Below, one piece after another: positions 35,025-42,303 of a stretch of 46,056 nt of DNA. The translations under genes were made by a program, and so were the position numbers. Positions within the stretch are counted from its first letter, which is position 1, and each line of letters opens with the position of its first letter. The DNA is from CAZHJG01 sp964533425 (GTDB taxonomy: Bacteria > Patescibacteriota > Saccharimonadia > Saccharimonadales > UBA4665), in assembly GCA_964533425.1 (NCBI GenBank), contig CAZHJG010000003.1, positions 1 through 46,056 of the forward strand. Reading direction: 5' to 3'. The notes below the pieces were generated by a model that was not told where the DNA came from, did not search any database, and was given only the letters and a program-made list of their open reading frames with translations.

Positions 35025-35099
35025 TGGCTCCGGGGACTGGATTCGAACCAGCGACCTAGTGGTTAACAGCCACCCGCTCTACCGCTGAGCTACCCCGGA
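35025..35099 (-). tRNA. tRNA-Asn (GTT)
   Basis: Acceptor arms TCCGGGG and CCCCGGA pair fully. The D-arm (GCTCAGCGGTAGAGC), the anticodon loop CTGTTAA with GTT, and the T-arm CTGGTTCGAATCCAG are all canonical. The discriminator is G and CCA is encoded. Confidence 0.97.
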
Positions 35100-35103
35100 A
35101 TAA

Positions 35104-35229
35104 CGGCTTCGCCGTATAAGACACCTACTGTCGTGGGTTTCTCATCGCACCTTGCGAAATGAATTCGCATTCACCTGCGGTGAACCGGTGCTGCTCTTCC
35201 CAGTCCGTGGAATTCTATACGCGAAACTT
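35104..35229 (-). ncRNA. Structured leader upstream of tRNA-Asn, possible small RNA
   Basis: A transcript from the promoter at 35235-35263 would run through this region before tRNA-Asn. Closing arms GTTTC and GAAAC, a TTCACC...GGTGAA hairpin, two GAATTC arms and an ACGGC...GCCGT hairpin next to the tRNA are visible. A GGGA loop followed by AGCAGC recalls the SRP RNA tip but lacks conserved bases. Confidence 0.3.
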
Positions 35230-35234
35230 CGGAA

Positions 35235-35263
35235 ATTATAACGGACTAGAGTAGTTAGAGCAA
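35235..35263 (-). promoter_or_regulatory. Promoter for the tRNA-Asn transcript
   Basis: TTGCTC, 17-nt spacer, TATAAT on the minus strand: the best sigma-70-like match in the window. Confidence 0.75.
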
Positions 35264-35307
35264 GAAGTGGAGGCGGGCGAATTCTTCGAGAGACGACAAG
35301 AAGTTGC

Positions 35308-35997
35308 CTACTCGTGAGCCTTTTTAGCTGCATCAATAAGCAAAGAGCCACCCCGTTCCAGCCAGTTGTTGTAGGTGGGGCTGCTGTGGGCGTGACGTTC
35401 GCGCCACATGTTGTGGGCGTCGCGTGAGTAGATGAGGGTTTGGTCATTCGTTAAGCCCTGACCTTCTTCGACGCTGACGGCTGCGCCCGGGCCGCCGTTG
35501 TAGGCGGCTGCTACCAGCTCGGCGGTGTCGTTCCACGAGGGCCCTTGCTGGTATGTGCCGAAGGTGTCACGCAGAAGCGCCAGATAGGCTGCGCCGAACT
35601 CAATGCTGGTGGCCGGGTCGTATAAGTTATACGATTTGACCGGTTTTTTAAGGTATTTGCTGGCGATGTCCTTGGCAGTGGCCGGCGTGATCTGCATCAG
35701 CCCTTTGGCCTCGCCACTGTTAGCTTTGGCGTAGCCGCCCGACTCCATGGTCATAATGATGGCCAGATAATTCGGATCGAGCTTGTACTTTTTGGCCATT
35801 TGGCCGATAGGCGCATGCCAGTGTTTGACGGTCGCAGGAATCCACGGGCTGGTGATAGTGCTGGCCTGCGGGGCGAGCGGCGTTTTGGAGTGGCTGATCA
35901 AGGTGATAATCCCCAGGATGATCAAGAGGATAGCAGCGCCGATAGCCGTCATCAGTGAATCATGGGGGGATGGCAGCCGCAGTCGTCTCAATCGCAT
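35308..35997 (-). CDS. Membrane-anchored lytic transglycosylase (SLT/GH23)
   Basis: 229 residues. One N-terminal helix (about 17-35) anchors or exports the protein, and the SLT domain follows. The catalytic Glu is E85 in MTMESGGYAKANSGEAKGLMQ, and AELVAAAYNGGPGAA is the second family motif. It cleaves peptidoglycan glycan strands with 1,6-anhydro product formation. TATACT (36004-36009) ends 6 nt before the ATG and there is no Shine-Dalgarno, so the mRNA is probably leaderless. Confidence 0.9.
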   Translation of the reverse strand: MRLRRLRLPSPHDSLMTAIGAAILLIILGIITLISHSKTPLAPQASTITSPWIPATVKHWHAPIGQMAKKYKLDPNYLAIIMTMESGGYAKANSGEAKGLMQITPATAKDIASKYLKKPVKSYNLYDPATSIEFGAAYLALLRDTFGTYQQGPSWNDTAELVAAAYNGGPGAAVSVEEGQGLTNDQTLIYSRDAHNMWRERHAHSSPTYNNWLERGGSLLIDAAKKAHE

Positions 35998-36026
35998 ACT
36001 ACTAGTATACTGATCGCTGCAAGTCG

Positions 36027-36488
36027 CTAGCTTTGCTTGAGTGAGCGCCTGATTTGCCGGTCCTCGTCCCGCTTTTTCAGCGCCTGGCGTTTGTCGTAAC
36101 GTTTTTTGCCCTTCCCGGCCGAAATGCGCAGCTTGATAAAACGTCCTTGCGTCAGAATCTCCAGCGGCACAATGGTCCGCCCCTGCTGCTTGGTTTCGAT
36201 GAGGGCACGAATTTCGCGCCGCTTTGCCAGTATTTTGCGGGCTCGGGTTTGATCAGACTCCTCTATCCGAATGCCGCTGCTGCCGGCGATGGTAGCATTT
36301 ACCAAAAACAACTCATCACCTTTAACGGTCACGTAAGCACCCCGCAAATGCCCGTGCCCCATTCTAAGTGCCTTGGTTTCGGCGCCGGTCAGCTCCAAAC
36401 CCACCACTAAAGAATCCCCGAGCTCGTAATCATGCCGAGCGCGGCGGTTGGTGATGCTTTTCGGCTGGGGGTTCTTCTTCTTAGCCAT
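36027..36488 (-). CDS. smpB: SsrA-binding protein SmpB
   Basis: 153 residues. It binds the tRNA-like part of tmRNA and brings it to stalled ribosomes. NRRARHDYELGDSLVVGLEL, the GAETKALRMGHGHLRGAYV block and the basic C-terminal tail GKGKKRYDKRQALKKRDEDR are diagnostic. A tmRNA gene must exist in the genome; whether it lies in this window is unresolved (see 22941-23778). A promoter at 36496-36525 ends 7 nt before the ATG, so the mRNA is likely leaderless. Confidence 0.96.
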   Translation of the reverse strand: MAKKKNPQPKSITNRRARHDYELGDSLVVGLELTGAETKALRMGHGHLRGAYVTVKGDELFLVNATIAGSSGIRIEESDQTRARKILAKRREIRALIETKQQGRTIVPLEILTQGRFIKLRISAGKGKKRYDKRQALKKRDEDRQIRRSLKQS

Positions 36489-36495
36489 AGGAGTA

Positions 36496-36525
36496 AGTAT
36501 AGCGTAAGCGGGTACTTGACAGCAA
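36496..36525 (-). promoter_or_regulatory. Leaderless promoter of smpB
   Basis: TTGCTG, 18-nt spacer, TATACT, then 7 nt to the ATG on the minus strand. Confidence 0.65.
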
Positions 36526-36546
36526 GAGTATATATACGCCTATTTG

Positions 36547-37647
36547 TCAATTACTTGAGCGAAACTCTTGTTGAGCGACGTTCCACAGGCTGGGGTCGTG
36601 CAGGACTTGCTGGCGATAATACCAGTATTCGGCGCCCCAGAGGTACATTTGGCGCATGCCGGTAGCTTTGCCGTAGCCAAAGCGGTCTTTGAGGCGTTGG
36701 GCGTTGAGAGATTTGTTTTGCTCAGCCAGGCTGGTTTGCTGAATCGGCTGCCCGTGCGGTGTCCAGGCTTCGGCTTGGAGCTCGTGAATGATCATGTCCT
36801 TATGCAGAAAAATCTTCTGGAAGCCTGCCAGGAAGCCGTAGTACCAGGCGGGAATCGGGTACTCCATGTAGCGTCCGAACACCGGCGACCAGATGCGCTT
36901 GTACACTGAAATGCCGAACTCGTCGGGTTGTGGCTGCCCAGCCGGCCAGCCGATGGCGTTATTGCTGCGATTGATGATGGCGGTGTGCGCGGGGTCGAGC
37001 TTTTTAACCAGATTGTATTCGCTTATGAGGCGTGAGCGATCCAGCGCACCGGCGCCAGGCGTTTGGTTGCAGAGACCGAAACCTTGCAGGAAGAATTCGT
37101 TTTCTACCTGGTAGCTATCAAGTGCGGGCGAGTTTTTGTAGCGCTCGATAACGGCGCGTATGTAATTTTCGAGCTGTGGTTGCCAGACGGCTTCAGTCTC
37201 ATGAGCTGCCCAGTCCGGCATATGACATTCCGGCCAGCGTGGCTGACGCAAGCCGAGCGACAGCGTGACTTTAGCGTGGGCTGCTTCGGCCTTTTGGAAC
37301 TCCCAGTCGAGTTGACTGAAATCGTAGTGGCCCTGGGTAGGTTCGCCATCGCTCCAGTAGCTGACCAGCCGGAAGTGTTTGACGCCAATGCCGGTCAATG
37401 CGTCCATAGTTTGTTGTGGATCGACCCCGAGACCTTGGGCATAATCAGGTATGAAGCTGACGCCAAGCTGTAAAGGCTTGCTTGCTTCGGTGTGAATGTA
37501 CCATTCGGCAATGCCGTACATGGTGCCTACCAACACGATGATCAGAGCGGCAAAGACGCACAGTAGCTTGTGCCACCAGTTTTTCCGCCAGTAGTTTTTT
37601 AAGCTTCTCCCCAGCTGATTTTTGTATGCTCGTAAGCGTTTTGACAT
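36547..37647 (-). CDS. Membrane-anchored TIM-barrel glycoside hydrolase (clan GH-A type)
   Basis: 366 residues. A basic start and one helix (about 27-50) anchor it, and the catalytic domain faces outward. FIPDYAQGLGVDP and KHFRLVSYWSDGEPTQGHYDF resemble the first strands of GH-A enzymes. YQVENEFFL carries the Asn-Glu acid/base pair and IIHELQAEAW a likely nucleophile Glu. The exact family (GH5, GH39 or GH42-like) is not decided. With the neighbouring lytic transglycosylase and GT2 it suggests surface glycan turnover. Confidence 0.75.
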   Translation of the reverse strand: MSKRLRAYKNQLGRSLKNYWRKNWWHKLLCVFAALIIVLVGTMYGIAEWYIHTEASKPLQLGVSFIPDYAQGLGVDPQQTMDALTGIGVKHFRLVSYWSDGEPTQGHYDFSQLDWEFQKAEAAHAKVTLSLGLRQPRWPECHMPDWAAHETEAVWQPQLENYIRAVIERYKNSPALDSYQVENEFFLQGFGLCNQTPGAGALDRSRLISEYNLVKKLDPAHTAIINRSNNAIGWPAGQPQPDEFGISVYKRIWSPVFGRYMEYPIPAWYYGFLAGFQKIFLHKDMIIHELQAEAWTPHGQPIQQTSLAEQNKSLNAQRLKDRFGYGKATGMRQMYLWGAEYWYYRQQVLHDPSLWNVAQQEFRSSN

Positions 37648-37667
37648 ATAATAGTACTCAAGGTTTC

Positions 37668-38513
37668 ATGAAAATAAGCATTGTCATTCCAGTATACAAC
37701 GAAGAGACTGATCTGAGCGCTTGCCTGCAAGCTATTGCCGCGCAGAACAAAGCTCCGTTTGAGGTCATCGTGGTGGACAATAATTCTACCGATGAAACCG
37801 TAACTCTAGCCCGGTCCTTTGATTTCGTCAGGCTTATCCGTGAGCCCAAACAAGGCGTGGTGCACGCCCGTAGTACTGGCTTTGATGCAGCCCGGGGTGA
37901 CGTCATCGCCCGTATCGACGCTGATACCATTTTGCCCACGGATTGGGTAACTAACGTCCAATCGGTCATGGCCGATCCCGCTATTGACGCTGTCTCCGGC
38001 GTGGCACTCTACTACAACGTGGCGCTGGCCGGTGTCTTCAACGCTATAGACCTCTTCTTCCGTCGCCGACTGAGTTGGCAGCTGAAGAGCCGCGTGTATT
38101 TGTGGGGTGCCAATATGGCAATCCGGCGCCAGGCATGGCAGCTGGCTCGTGGTCATCTATGCTACAAGGGTGGCATTCATGAAGATTATGACCTGGCGAT
38201 TCACTTGCAGGAACTTGGCGGCCGGGTCGCGTTTGACGAACGACTCAGGGCCCAGGTTTCATCCCGCCGCATAGATGTGAATTACCTAGATTTTATGCGA
38301 TACGTTTGGCGCAGCCCACAAACGTATGCCGAGCATGGCATCCGCAGTCGATGGCATATGTACTGGGTCGTAGCGGTGTGCGCTTTTGGTTACGTGCCAG
38401 CACGGATGTTGCACAAGGGCTACGATACCGAACGAGGCAGGTTCACGCTGAGTCAATTGCTGAGCGACAAACCAGCAATTGTGAGAGTGGATCCAACTTC
38501 TTACGTTGCTTAA
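37668..38513 (+). CDS. Glycosyltransferase family 2
   Basis: 281 residues. IVIPVYNEETDLSACLQAIA and VIVVDNNSTDETV are the GT-A nucleotide-binding strands. RIDADT is the DxD metal site, and GANMAIRRQAW with HEDYDLAIHLQELGG contains the acceptor-loop ED. It transfers a sugar from a nucleotide sugar to a cell-surface glycan or lipid. ATG at 37668 has AAGG 6 nt upstream and TATAAT 15 nt before the start; the upstream frame opening overlaps the divergent gene. The stop overlaps the convergent nuclease stop (TTAA). Confidence 0.9.
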   Translation: MKISIVIPVYNEETDLSACLQAIAAQNKAPFEVIVVDNNSTDETVTLARSFDFVRLIREPKQGVVHARSTGFDAARGDVIARIDADTILPTDWVTNVQSVMADPAIDAVSGVALYYNVALAGVFNAIDLFFRRRLSWQLKSRVYLWGANMAIRRQAWQLARGHLCYKGGIHEDYDLAIHLQELGGRVAFDERLRAQVSSRRIDVNYLDFMRYVWRSPQTYAEHGIRSRWHMYWVVAVCAFGYVPARMLHKGYDTERGRFTLSQLLSDKPAIVRVDPTSYVA

Positions 38514-39094
38514 GTACCAGCGGTATTTGATACGTAGCCGCCCTGATCGGTCGGTGTGGGATGGCAATTGGCCCAGAGACCGCGGTGTGCCGCCATGGCC
38601 GATTGTTCTGCGGCTGCGAACTCGTGTGATTTGGTGAATGGAAAGTACGGGTAGTAGAAGCCGTAGCCGTTTTGGATCAGCTGCTTATTCAGGTTGGTTC
38701 CGTCCGGCAGATAGACATAGCGCAGCAGGCGGTCGTACCGATCGCGGTTGGTGCTCAATGAGTCAGATACCAGCCTGACGCGTTGGCTACCAATCGTATT
38801 TTTAGTGTAAGCGGCAGCTGCTGGGCCATAACATTGCACCGGCGTATTCGGTTTGTGCGTTTCCGGCGTGTCCACGCCTATGAAGCGGACTTTTTCGGTG
38901 TGTCCGTTCATATTGACGGCGATGGTGTCGCCGTCGACGAAATGCGCAATGCTGTACAGCCCAGGCTGATTCGCCTGGATACTTTTGCCCGCGCCGCTGA
39001 GCCACTCCTGGTGCTGCGCGACATACACCAGCAGGCTCAGTATCGCCACGAGCAGGCCAAACAGACTATGTTTTCGTTGATACCGATATGACAC
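38510..39094 (-). CDS. Secreted or anchored thermonuclease-like protein (SNase family)
   Basis: 194 residues. An N-terminal helix (about 10-27) serves as signal or anchor. FVDGDTIAV, VRFIGVDTPETHKP and NRDRYDRLLRYVYLPDG carry the calcium-binding Asp, catalytic Arg and Glu positions of staphylococcal-type nuclease. It would degrade external nucleic acid, which could feed nucleotide salvage. The GTG start overlaps the stop of the kinase gene (TAGTG), and no Shine-Dalgarno is seen. Confidence 0.88.
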   Translation of the reverse strand: MSYRYQRKHSLFGLLVAILSLLVYVAQHQEWLSGAGKSIQANQPGLYSIAHFVDGDTIAVNMNGHTEKVRFIGVDTPETHKPNTPVQCYGPAAAAYTKNTIGSQRVRLVSDSLSTNRDRYDRLLRYVYLPDGTNLNKQLIQNGYGFYYPYFPFTKSHEFAAAEQSAMAAHRGLWANCHPTPTDQGGYVSNTAGT

Positions 39095-39606
39095 TACGAA
39101 CTAAATAACTGCACTAATTGTTGCCTGTCAATTTTCGTGCCATCAATTTTAATGATTTTTTCATCTTCGGCGGGCGGCTCCAAGTGGCTGGCGATGCGCT
39201 CGAAGTCTTCGTCGGTCATCAGGAATTCGTAGCCGTTGCGTAAGTTTTGGTCGTGGACTGAGCGCTGTTTGGCGAGCTCTTTAGGTGTGACAATCCACAC
39301 AATTATTGTCTCAGCATGATGCCTGTCGGCAATACTCCGCAGGTGGTCACGATCTTTTTTGAAGTTAAAATTGGTGTCGAAGATCACGCTTTTACCCTGC
39401 CCAAGCAGTTCGTCGGCGCGTTCATTAAGACTCGCGTAGAGCTGTTTGCTCTCCTCTGACGAATGGGTGGGCTGGCCAAACATTTTCAAACGCTTTTCGT
39501 CGGCCCAGAGGTGCTCGGCACCAGTAGTTTCGTGAATAAGCCGGGCCACCGAGGTTTTGCCAGCGCCAGGATAGCCGACAAATAAGTATAAGCGTGGTAT
39601 GCTCAT
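39094..39606 (-). CDS. P-loop kinase of the AAA_33/zeta-toxin-like group
   Basis: 170 residues. YLFVGYPGAGKTSVARLI is Walker A at the N-terminus, SVIFDTNFNFKKDRDHLRSI fits the family's Asp-x-Asn region, and IVWIVTPKELAKQR is the lid with Arg. It probably phosphorylates a small molecule or nucleic acid end; no antitoxin partner lies next to it. ATG at 39606 is chosen: TACAAT ends 7 nt upstream (leaderless), the Walker motif then lies at the usual distance, and the longer frame is antisense to the divergent gene. Confidence 0.82.
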   Translation of the reverse strand: MSIPRLYLFVGYPGAGKTSVARLIHETTGAEHLWADEKRLKMFGQPTHSSEESKQLYASLNERADELLGQGKSVIFDTNFNFKKDRDHLRSIADRHHAETIIVWIVTPKELAKQRSVHDQNLRNGYEFLMTDEDFERIASHLEPPAEDEKIIKIDGTKIDRQQLVQLFSS

Positions 39607-39633
39607 AGCAGGTATTGTAACAGAGTGCCGGAG

Positions 39634-39662
39634 TTGTATTTTTAATAAAAACGTGGTATAAA
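39634..39662 (+). promoter_or_regulatory. Leaderless promoter of the deaminase-like gene
   Basis: TTGTAT, 17-nt spacer, TATAAA, then 7 nt to the ATG. Confidence 0.65.
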
Positions 39663-39669
39663 TAACATA

Positions 39670-40452
39670 ATGGTTGACCATGATATTACCGAATCGCCCC
39701 GGGCTCATGCCTTGGTTGAGCAGGTCATGGACGCGGAGATCCGGGAGTTTGACTACCGTAGGCATGACATTCACGCTACGTCGCTGGGTCTCGTACCGTT
39801 GCTCGTAGCCAAAGCGCGCCTGGCTGCCCAGAATTATGGCGACTCGTGGCGCGGGTTTCTGGTCGGTGCTGCCGCTATCGCTTACGATATTTCTCCCGAT
39901 CACCCCCGCTACGGCATTTATGCGGGCGGTAACTTTAGAGCCCGCCATGGCGAAGACTATGACACTGACCACGATGCGCCCGATATGCCCAAGCTGTGCG
40001 CCGAGATGGACATTATGATGCGGGCCGACAATGATGACATGCAGCGTATCGGCATGTTCGTGGTGGCGGCGACAGCCAATCACCAGCGCATACTAAATGT
40101 CACCAAAGTGCGCTCTGACACACTTCACCCCTGTCAGGATTGCGAGGATGTCATGAAGGGCAGCCCGCTCGTCGATAAAGATACGCTGATCGTGACCGTT
40201 GGCGCCGGCAAAGACATCTTCCAGGTGCAAAGCTATAAGGAATTTCGCGATCGCTACAAAAAGGTTCGTCGCGGTCTCAAATTTGAAGATGCTGACACCT
40301 ACCACTATAGCCACGACGAGTGGGCCGACCGAGAGGCGCACTATCGCCAGCTGGTTAAGAAAAACCGGGCTGGCGGATCAGTTTACTCGCCGGACGTACG
40401 GCGCGAAGTTAAGCGTCGGCGTTTAGCGCTGGCGGCTATCACTGCTGCTTAA
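39670..40452 (+). CDS. Cytidine-deaminase-fold protein
   Basis: 260 residues. C110-A-E112 in KLCAEMDIMM and C155-x2-C158 in HPCQDCEDVM reproduce the zinc-binding and catalytic pattern of the CDD-type deaminases (CAE plus PCxxC). The protein is about twice the length of a simple cytidine deaminase, with a helical N-terminal part and a very basic C-terminal tail (REVKRRRLALAAI). The substrate could be a nucleoside, a nucleotide or a base in RNA. Likely leaderless mRNA. The stop overlaps the convergent cobO-like stop (TTAA). Confidence 0.7.
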   Translation: MVDHDITESPRAHALVEQVMDAEIREFDYRRHDIHATSLGLVPLLVAKARLAAQNYGDSWRGFLVGAAAIAYDISPDHPRYGIYAGGNFRARHGEDYDTDHDAPDMPKLCAEMDIMMRADNDDMQRIGMFVVAATANHQRILNVTKVRSDTLHPCQDCEDVMKGSPLVDKDTLIVTVGAGKDIFQVQSYKEFRDRYKKVRRGLKFEDADTYHYSHDEWADREAHYRQLVKKNRAGGSVYSPDVRREVKRRRLALAAITAA

Positions 40453-41018
40453 AAATCAATACCCTTATTAGCCAAAAACTTATCGTCAAAGTGGTGTTTG
40501 ATCTTTTTCATTTCGGTGGCGATGTCGACCAGTGGCAAGAGTTTGGCCGGAAAGTTGCGCCCGGTGAGGCATAGGCTGGTGGTGGGCGCCCGATCGGCGA
40601 TTAGTTTTTGCAAGTCTTTGGTGGTCAGCAGGCCGTCGTGCACGGCATTGTTTATCTCGTCGCAAATGACCAAGTCGAATTGTCCGCCGCTCACTGCTGC
40701 CAAGGCTTCAATATATGTTTCTTTGGCCGCTTGCTTATGCTGCTGGTCACTGATGCGCTGCTCGCTGAGCTCACCCGCCTGATAAAAGCCCTTGCCTCCC
40801 TTATAAAAATAGAGTTGGTCCTTATAGAGTGGCTGAATGTCGCGGATGAATACGTGCTCACTGACGCCCCAGTACTTAATAAACTGAATAAATGCCACTC
40901 GCCAGCGGTTACCGAGCGCCCGGGTCATGAGACCCAGGCTGGCCGTGGTTTTGCCCTTGCTGTCCCCGGTGTAGACAATCACCACCGAGTCTTTGGTTTG
41001 GAAGTCCTCAAAAGCCAT
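40449..41018 (-). CDS. CobO-type corrinoid adenosyltransferase-like protein
   Basis: 189 residues. VIVYTGDSKGKTTASLGLM is the Walker loop of CobA/CobO proteins, with GDSKGKTT in place of the usual GDGKGKTT. RVAFIQFIKYW and DLVICDEINNAVHDGLL are family blocks, and LTGRNFPAKLL matches the terminal TGR motif. It would transfer adenosyl from ATP to cob(I)alamin. No other cobalamin gene is seen here, so salvage or another ligand is possible. No Shine-Dalgarno is visible, and an AT-rich TTTATA lies just before the ATG. Confidence 0.85.
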   Translation of the reverse strand: MAFEDFQTKDSVVIVYTGDSKGKTTASLGLMTRALGNRWRVAFIQFIKYWGVSEHVFIRDIQPLYKDQLYFYKGGKGFYQAGELSEQRISDQQHKQAAKETYIEALAAVSGGQFDLVICDEINNAVHDGLLTTKDLQKLIADRAPTTSLCLTGRNFPAKLLPLVDIATEMKKIKHHFDDKFLANKGIDF

Positions 41019-41068
41019 AATGGTATAAACATGGTACTATATGAAGACAGGAATTGAGGGAGAAAAAC

Positions 41069-41311
41069 ATGGAAAGCATAGAAAATCCTAGCGCTGCGGC
41101 AGGCAGTGATATTGAGGCTGCGTCTGCGCCAGAAGCTGAGTCGCGCGACGCTGAGGCTCGTGCGCAGACGGCGGCCGCGGCTGCTGTCATAGTGGGCGAA
41201 TCAAACGTGCTATCCGTCGACGCTGCACCGGGCCATCACTTCAGCCTTCGCAACCCGCGTTCGTTGGCCGCGGCAATTAGCCGTTACAAAAAACACAGCG
41301 CGACCAAGTGA
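41069..41311 (+). CDS. Small Ala/Glu-rich protein with basic tail (unknown)
   Basis: 80 residues. The N-terminal half is acidic and Ala-rich (SDIEAASAPEAESRDAEARA), and the end is basic (RNPRSLAAAISRYKKHSATK). Probably disordered. No family recognised. ATG at 41069 is chosen for GAGGGAG 7 nt upstream. Another tiny acidic gene with an excellent ribosome site follows after 22 nt. Confidence 0.6.
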   Translation: MESIENPSAAAGSDIEAASAPEAESRDAEARAQTAAAAAVIVGESNVLSVDAAPGHHFSLRNPRSLAAAISRYKKHSATK

Positions 41312-41333
41312 ACTGTTTAAGTAAAGGAGTTAA

Positions 41334-41438
41334 ATGGAACGATTTGATGCTGATGGTTATAAGTCGCCGATAGACACAGAGCTCAAGGAGTGGCTGGAAG
41401 CAAACGAGCCCCAGGAGGCTCCCGAATCGCGGGAGTGA
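41334..41438 (+). CDS. 34-residue acidic peptide (unknown)
   Basis: The frame opens with MERFDADGYK and ends in QEAPESRE, with a central ELKEWLEANE segment likely to be helical. AAAGGAG lies 4 to 5 nt before the ATG, the strongest ribosome site in this stretch. It probably shares a transcript with the 80-residue gene. It has no Cys, Gly-Gly leader or hydrophobic segment, so it does not look like a typical bacteriocin or toxin. Confidence 0.55.
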   Translation: MERFDADGYKSPIDTELKEWLEANEPQEAPESRE

Positions 41439-41543
41439 CAACCATTATTTACGCGACTGAAACAAATAGGCCACGTTGCGCTGACTCAGTTGGGCCAAGC
41501 TACGCATCGCAACCCCTACATCGGCCGCTATCTCTAAATTATC

Positions 41544-41819
41544 CTAGCTGCCCAGTTTGTGGGTCTTGAGCGCTTCGTCGATGCGTGGGCGGTCGAAGCC
41601 GAGGATGATGTCGCCGTCGATGTCAATGACCGGGATGCCGCGTTGGCCGGATTTATTCACGGCTTCAAGGCCGGCGGCCGGGTCGGACTCGACGTCCTTA
41701 TCGACGTACTTGACGCCCAGTTTATCGAAATATTGCTTAGCGGCGTGACAAAACGCACACCAGGTCGCGCTATAGACGGTTACTTTTGGATCTGTGATTG
41801 GGTCTGTGGTGTCTGTCAT
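41544..41819 (-). CDS. Glutaredoxin-like thiol-disulfide oxidoreductase
   Basis: 91 residues. VTVYSATWCAFCHAAKQYF holds the redox pair C21 and C24, and GQRGIPVIDIDGDIILGFD holds the cis-Pro and the GF-D segment of glutaredoxin/mycoredoxin proteins. It would reduce mixed disulfides in the cytosol; the electron donor is not evident. TATTAT ends 8 nt before the ATG and there is no Shine-Dalgarno. After the TAG stop the frame stays open for 32 more codons before TAA. Confidence 0.88.
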   Translation of the reverse strand: MTDTTDPITDPKVTVYSATWCAFCHAAKQYFDKLGVKYVDKDVESDPAAGLEAVNKSGQRGIPVIDIDGDIILGFDRPRIDEALKTHKLGS

Positions 41820-41853
41820 CTATATCTATAATAGCACTATACTTTGTAAAGTA

Positions 41854-41885
41854 CTAGGTCTTAGTCCTTAATCCTTAGACCTTAG
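41854..41885. repeat. Left imperfect inverted repeat of the four-helix unit
   Basis: Its reverse complement begins CTAAGGTCTAAGGATTAAG and matches the repeat at 42304-42336 at 23 of 27 positions. It overlaps the last codons and stop of the four-helix gene and is built of TAAG steps. Confidence 0.65.
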
Positions 41886-42224
41886 GGCTTTGATGAGTCC
41901 GGTGAGCATTTTGGAAATTTCTTCGCAGATTGCCAACTCAGTTTCGGTAGAAATATTATAGAGTTTGTGTGTAAGGATAAGCTGCGTTTCTAGCTCTGCT
42001 GTTGAGCCGAGCGCCATACCGCAGAAACGTGCCATTTCTATTTTCCCGTATCGCTTCTGCCCTTCCGCAATGTTCGATGGAATGGAAACCGCCGCACGTT
42101 TCATTTGATCGGCCAGGGCAAACTTTTCGCTGCCAGGCAATCGCTGAGCAACCTTGTAGATGTATTCCACCAGCTCCATTGCCTTCAGCCATACCTTAAG
42201 GTTGCGGTAGCTATGAGTCGCCAT
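41868..42224 (-). CDS. Four-helix-bundle protein (23S rRNA intervening-sequence protein family)
   Basis: 118 residues. SYRNLKVWLKAMELVEYIYK, LADQMKRAAVSIPSNIAEG, ARFCGMALGSTAELETQL and EEISKMLTGLIKALR match the four helices of the IVP family. That family was first seen in 23S rRNA insertions and is widespread as single genes. Related proteins pair with diversity-generating reverse transcriptases (Avd), but no reverse transcriptase is here. AAAGGA precedes the ATG. The gene is framed by imperfect inverted repeats, suggesting a small mobile unit. Confidence 0.88.
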   Translation of the reverse strand: MATHSYRNLKVWLKAMELVEYIYKVAQRLPGSEKFALADQMKRAAVSIPSNIAEGQKRYGKIEMARFCGMALGSTAELETQLILTHKLYNISTETELAICEEISKMLTGLIKALRSKD

Positions 42225-42303
42225 GTCAATCCTTTCGTTTTAAACTTTTCTCTAGGATAAGGGTGACTGCCACCAAGCCAAAACAATTTAACAATTATTT
42301 AAC

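Noticed and set aside
35104..35229. SRP 4.5S-like RNA
   Set aside because: GGGA followed by AGCAGC is suggestive, but one conserved A and the AGG on the 5' side are missing. Kept only as a low-confidence structured leader.
39094..39606. Zeta-type toxin of a toxin-antitoxin pair
   Set aside because: No small antitoxin gene lies next to it, and the neighbour that overlaps it is a nuclease with a signal helix.
41868..42224. Avd accessory protein of a diversity-generating retroelement
   Set aside because: No reverse transcriptase, template repeat or variable repeat was found nearby. The IVP family assignment is sufficient.
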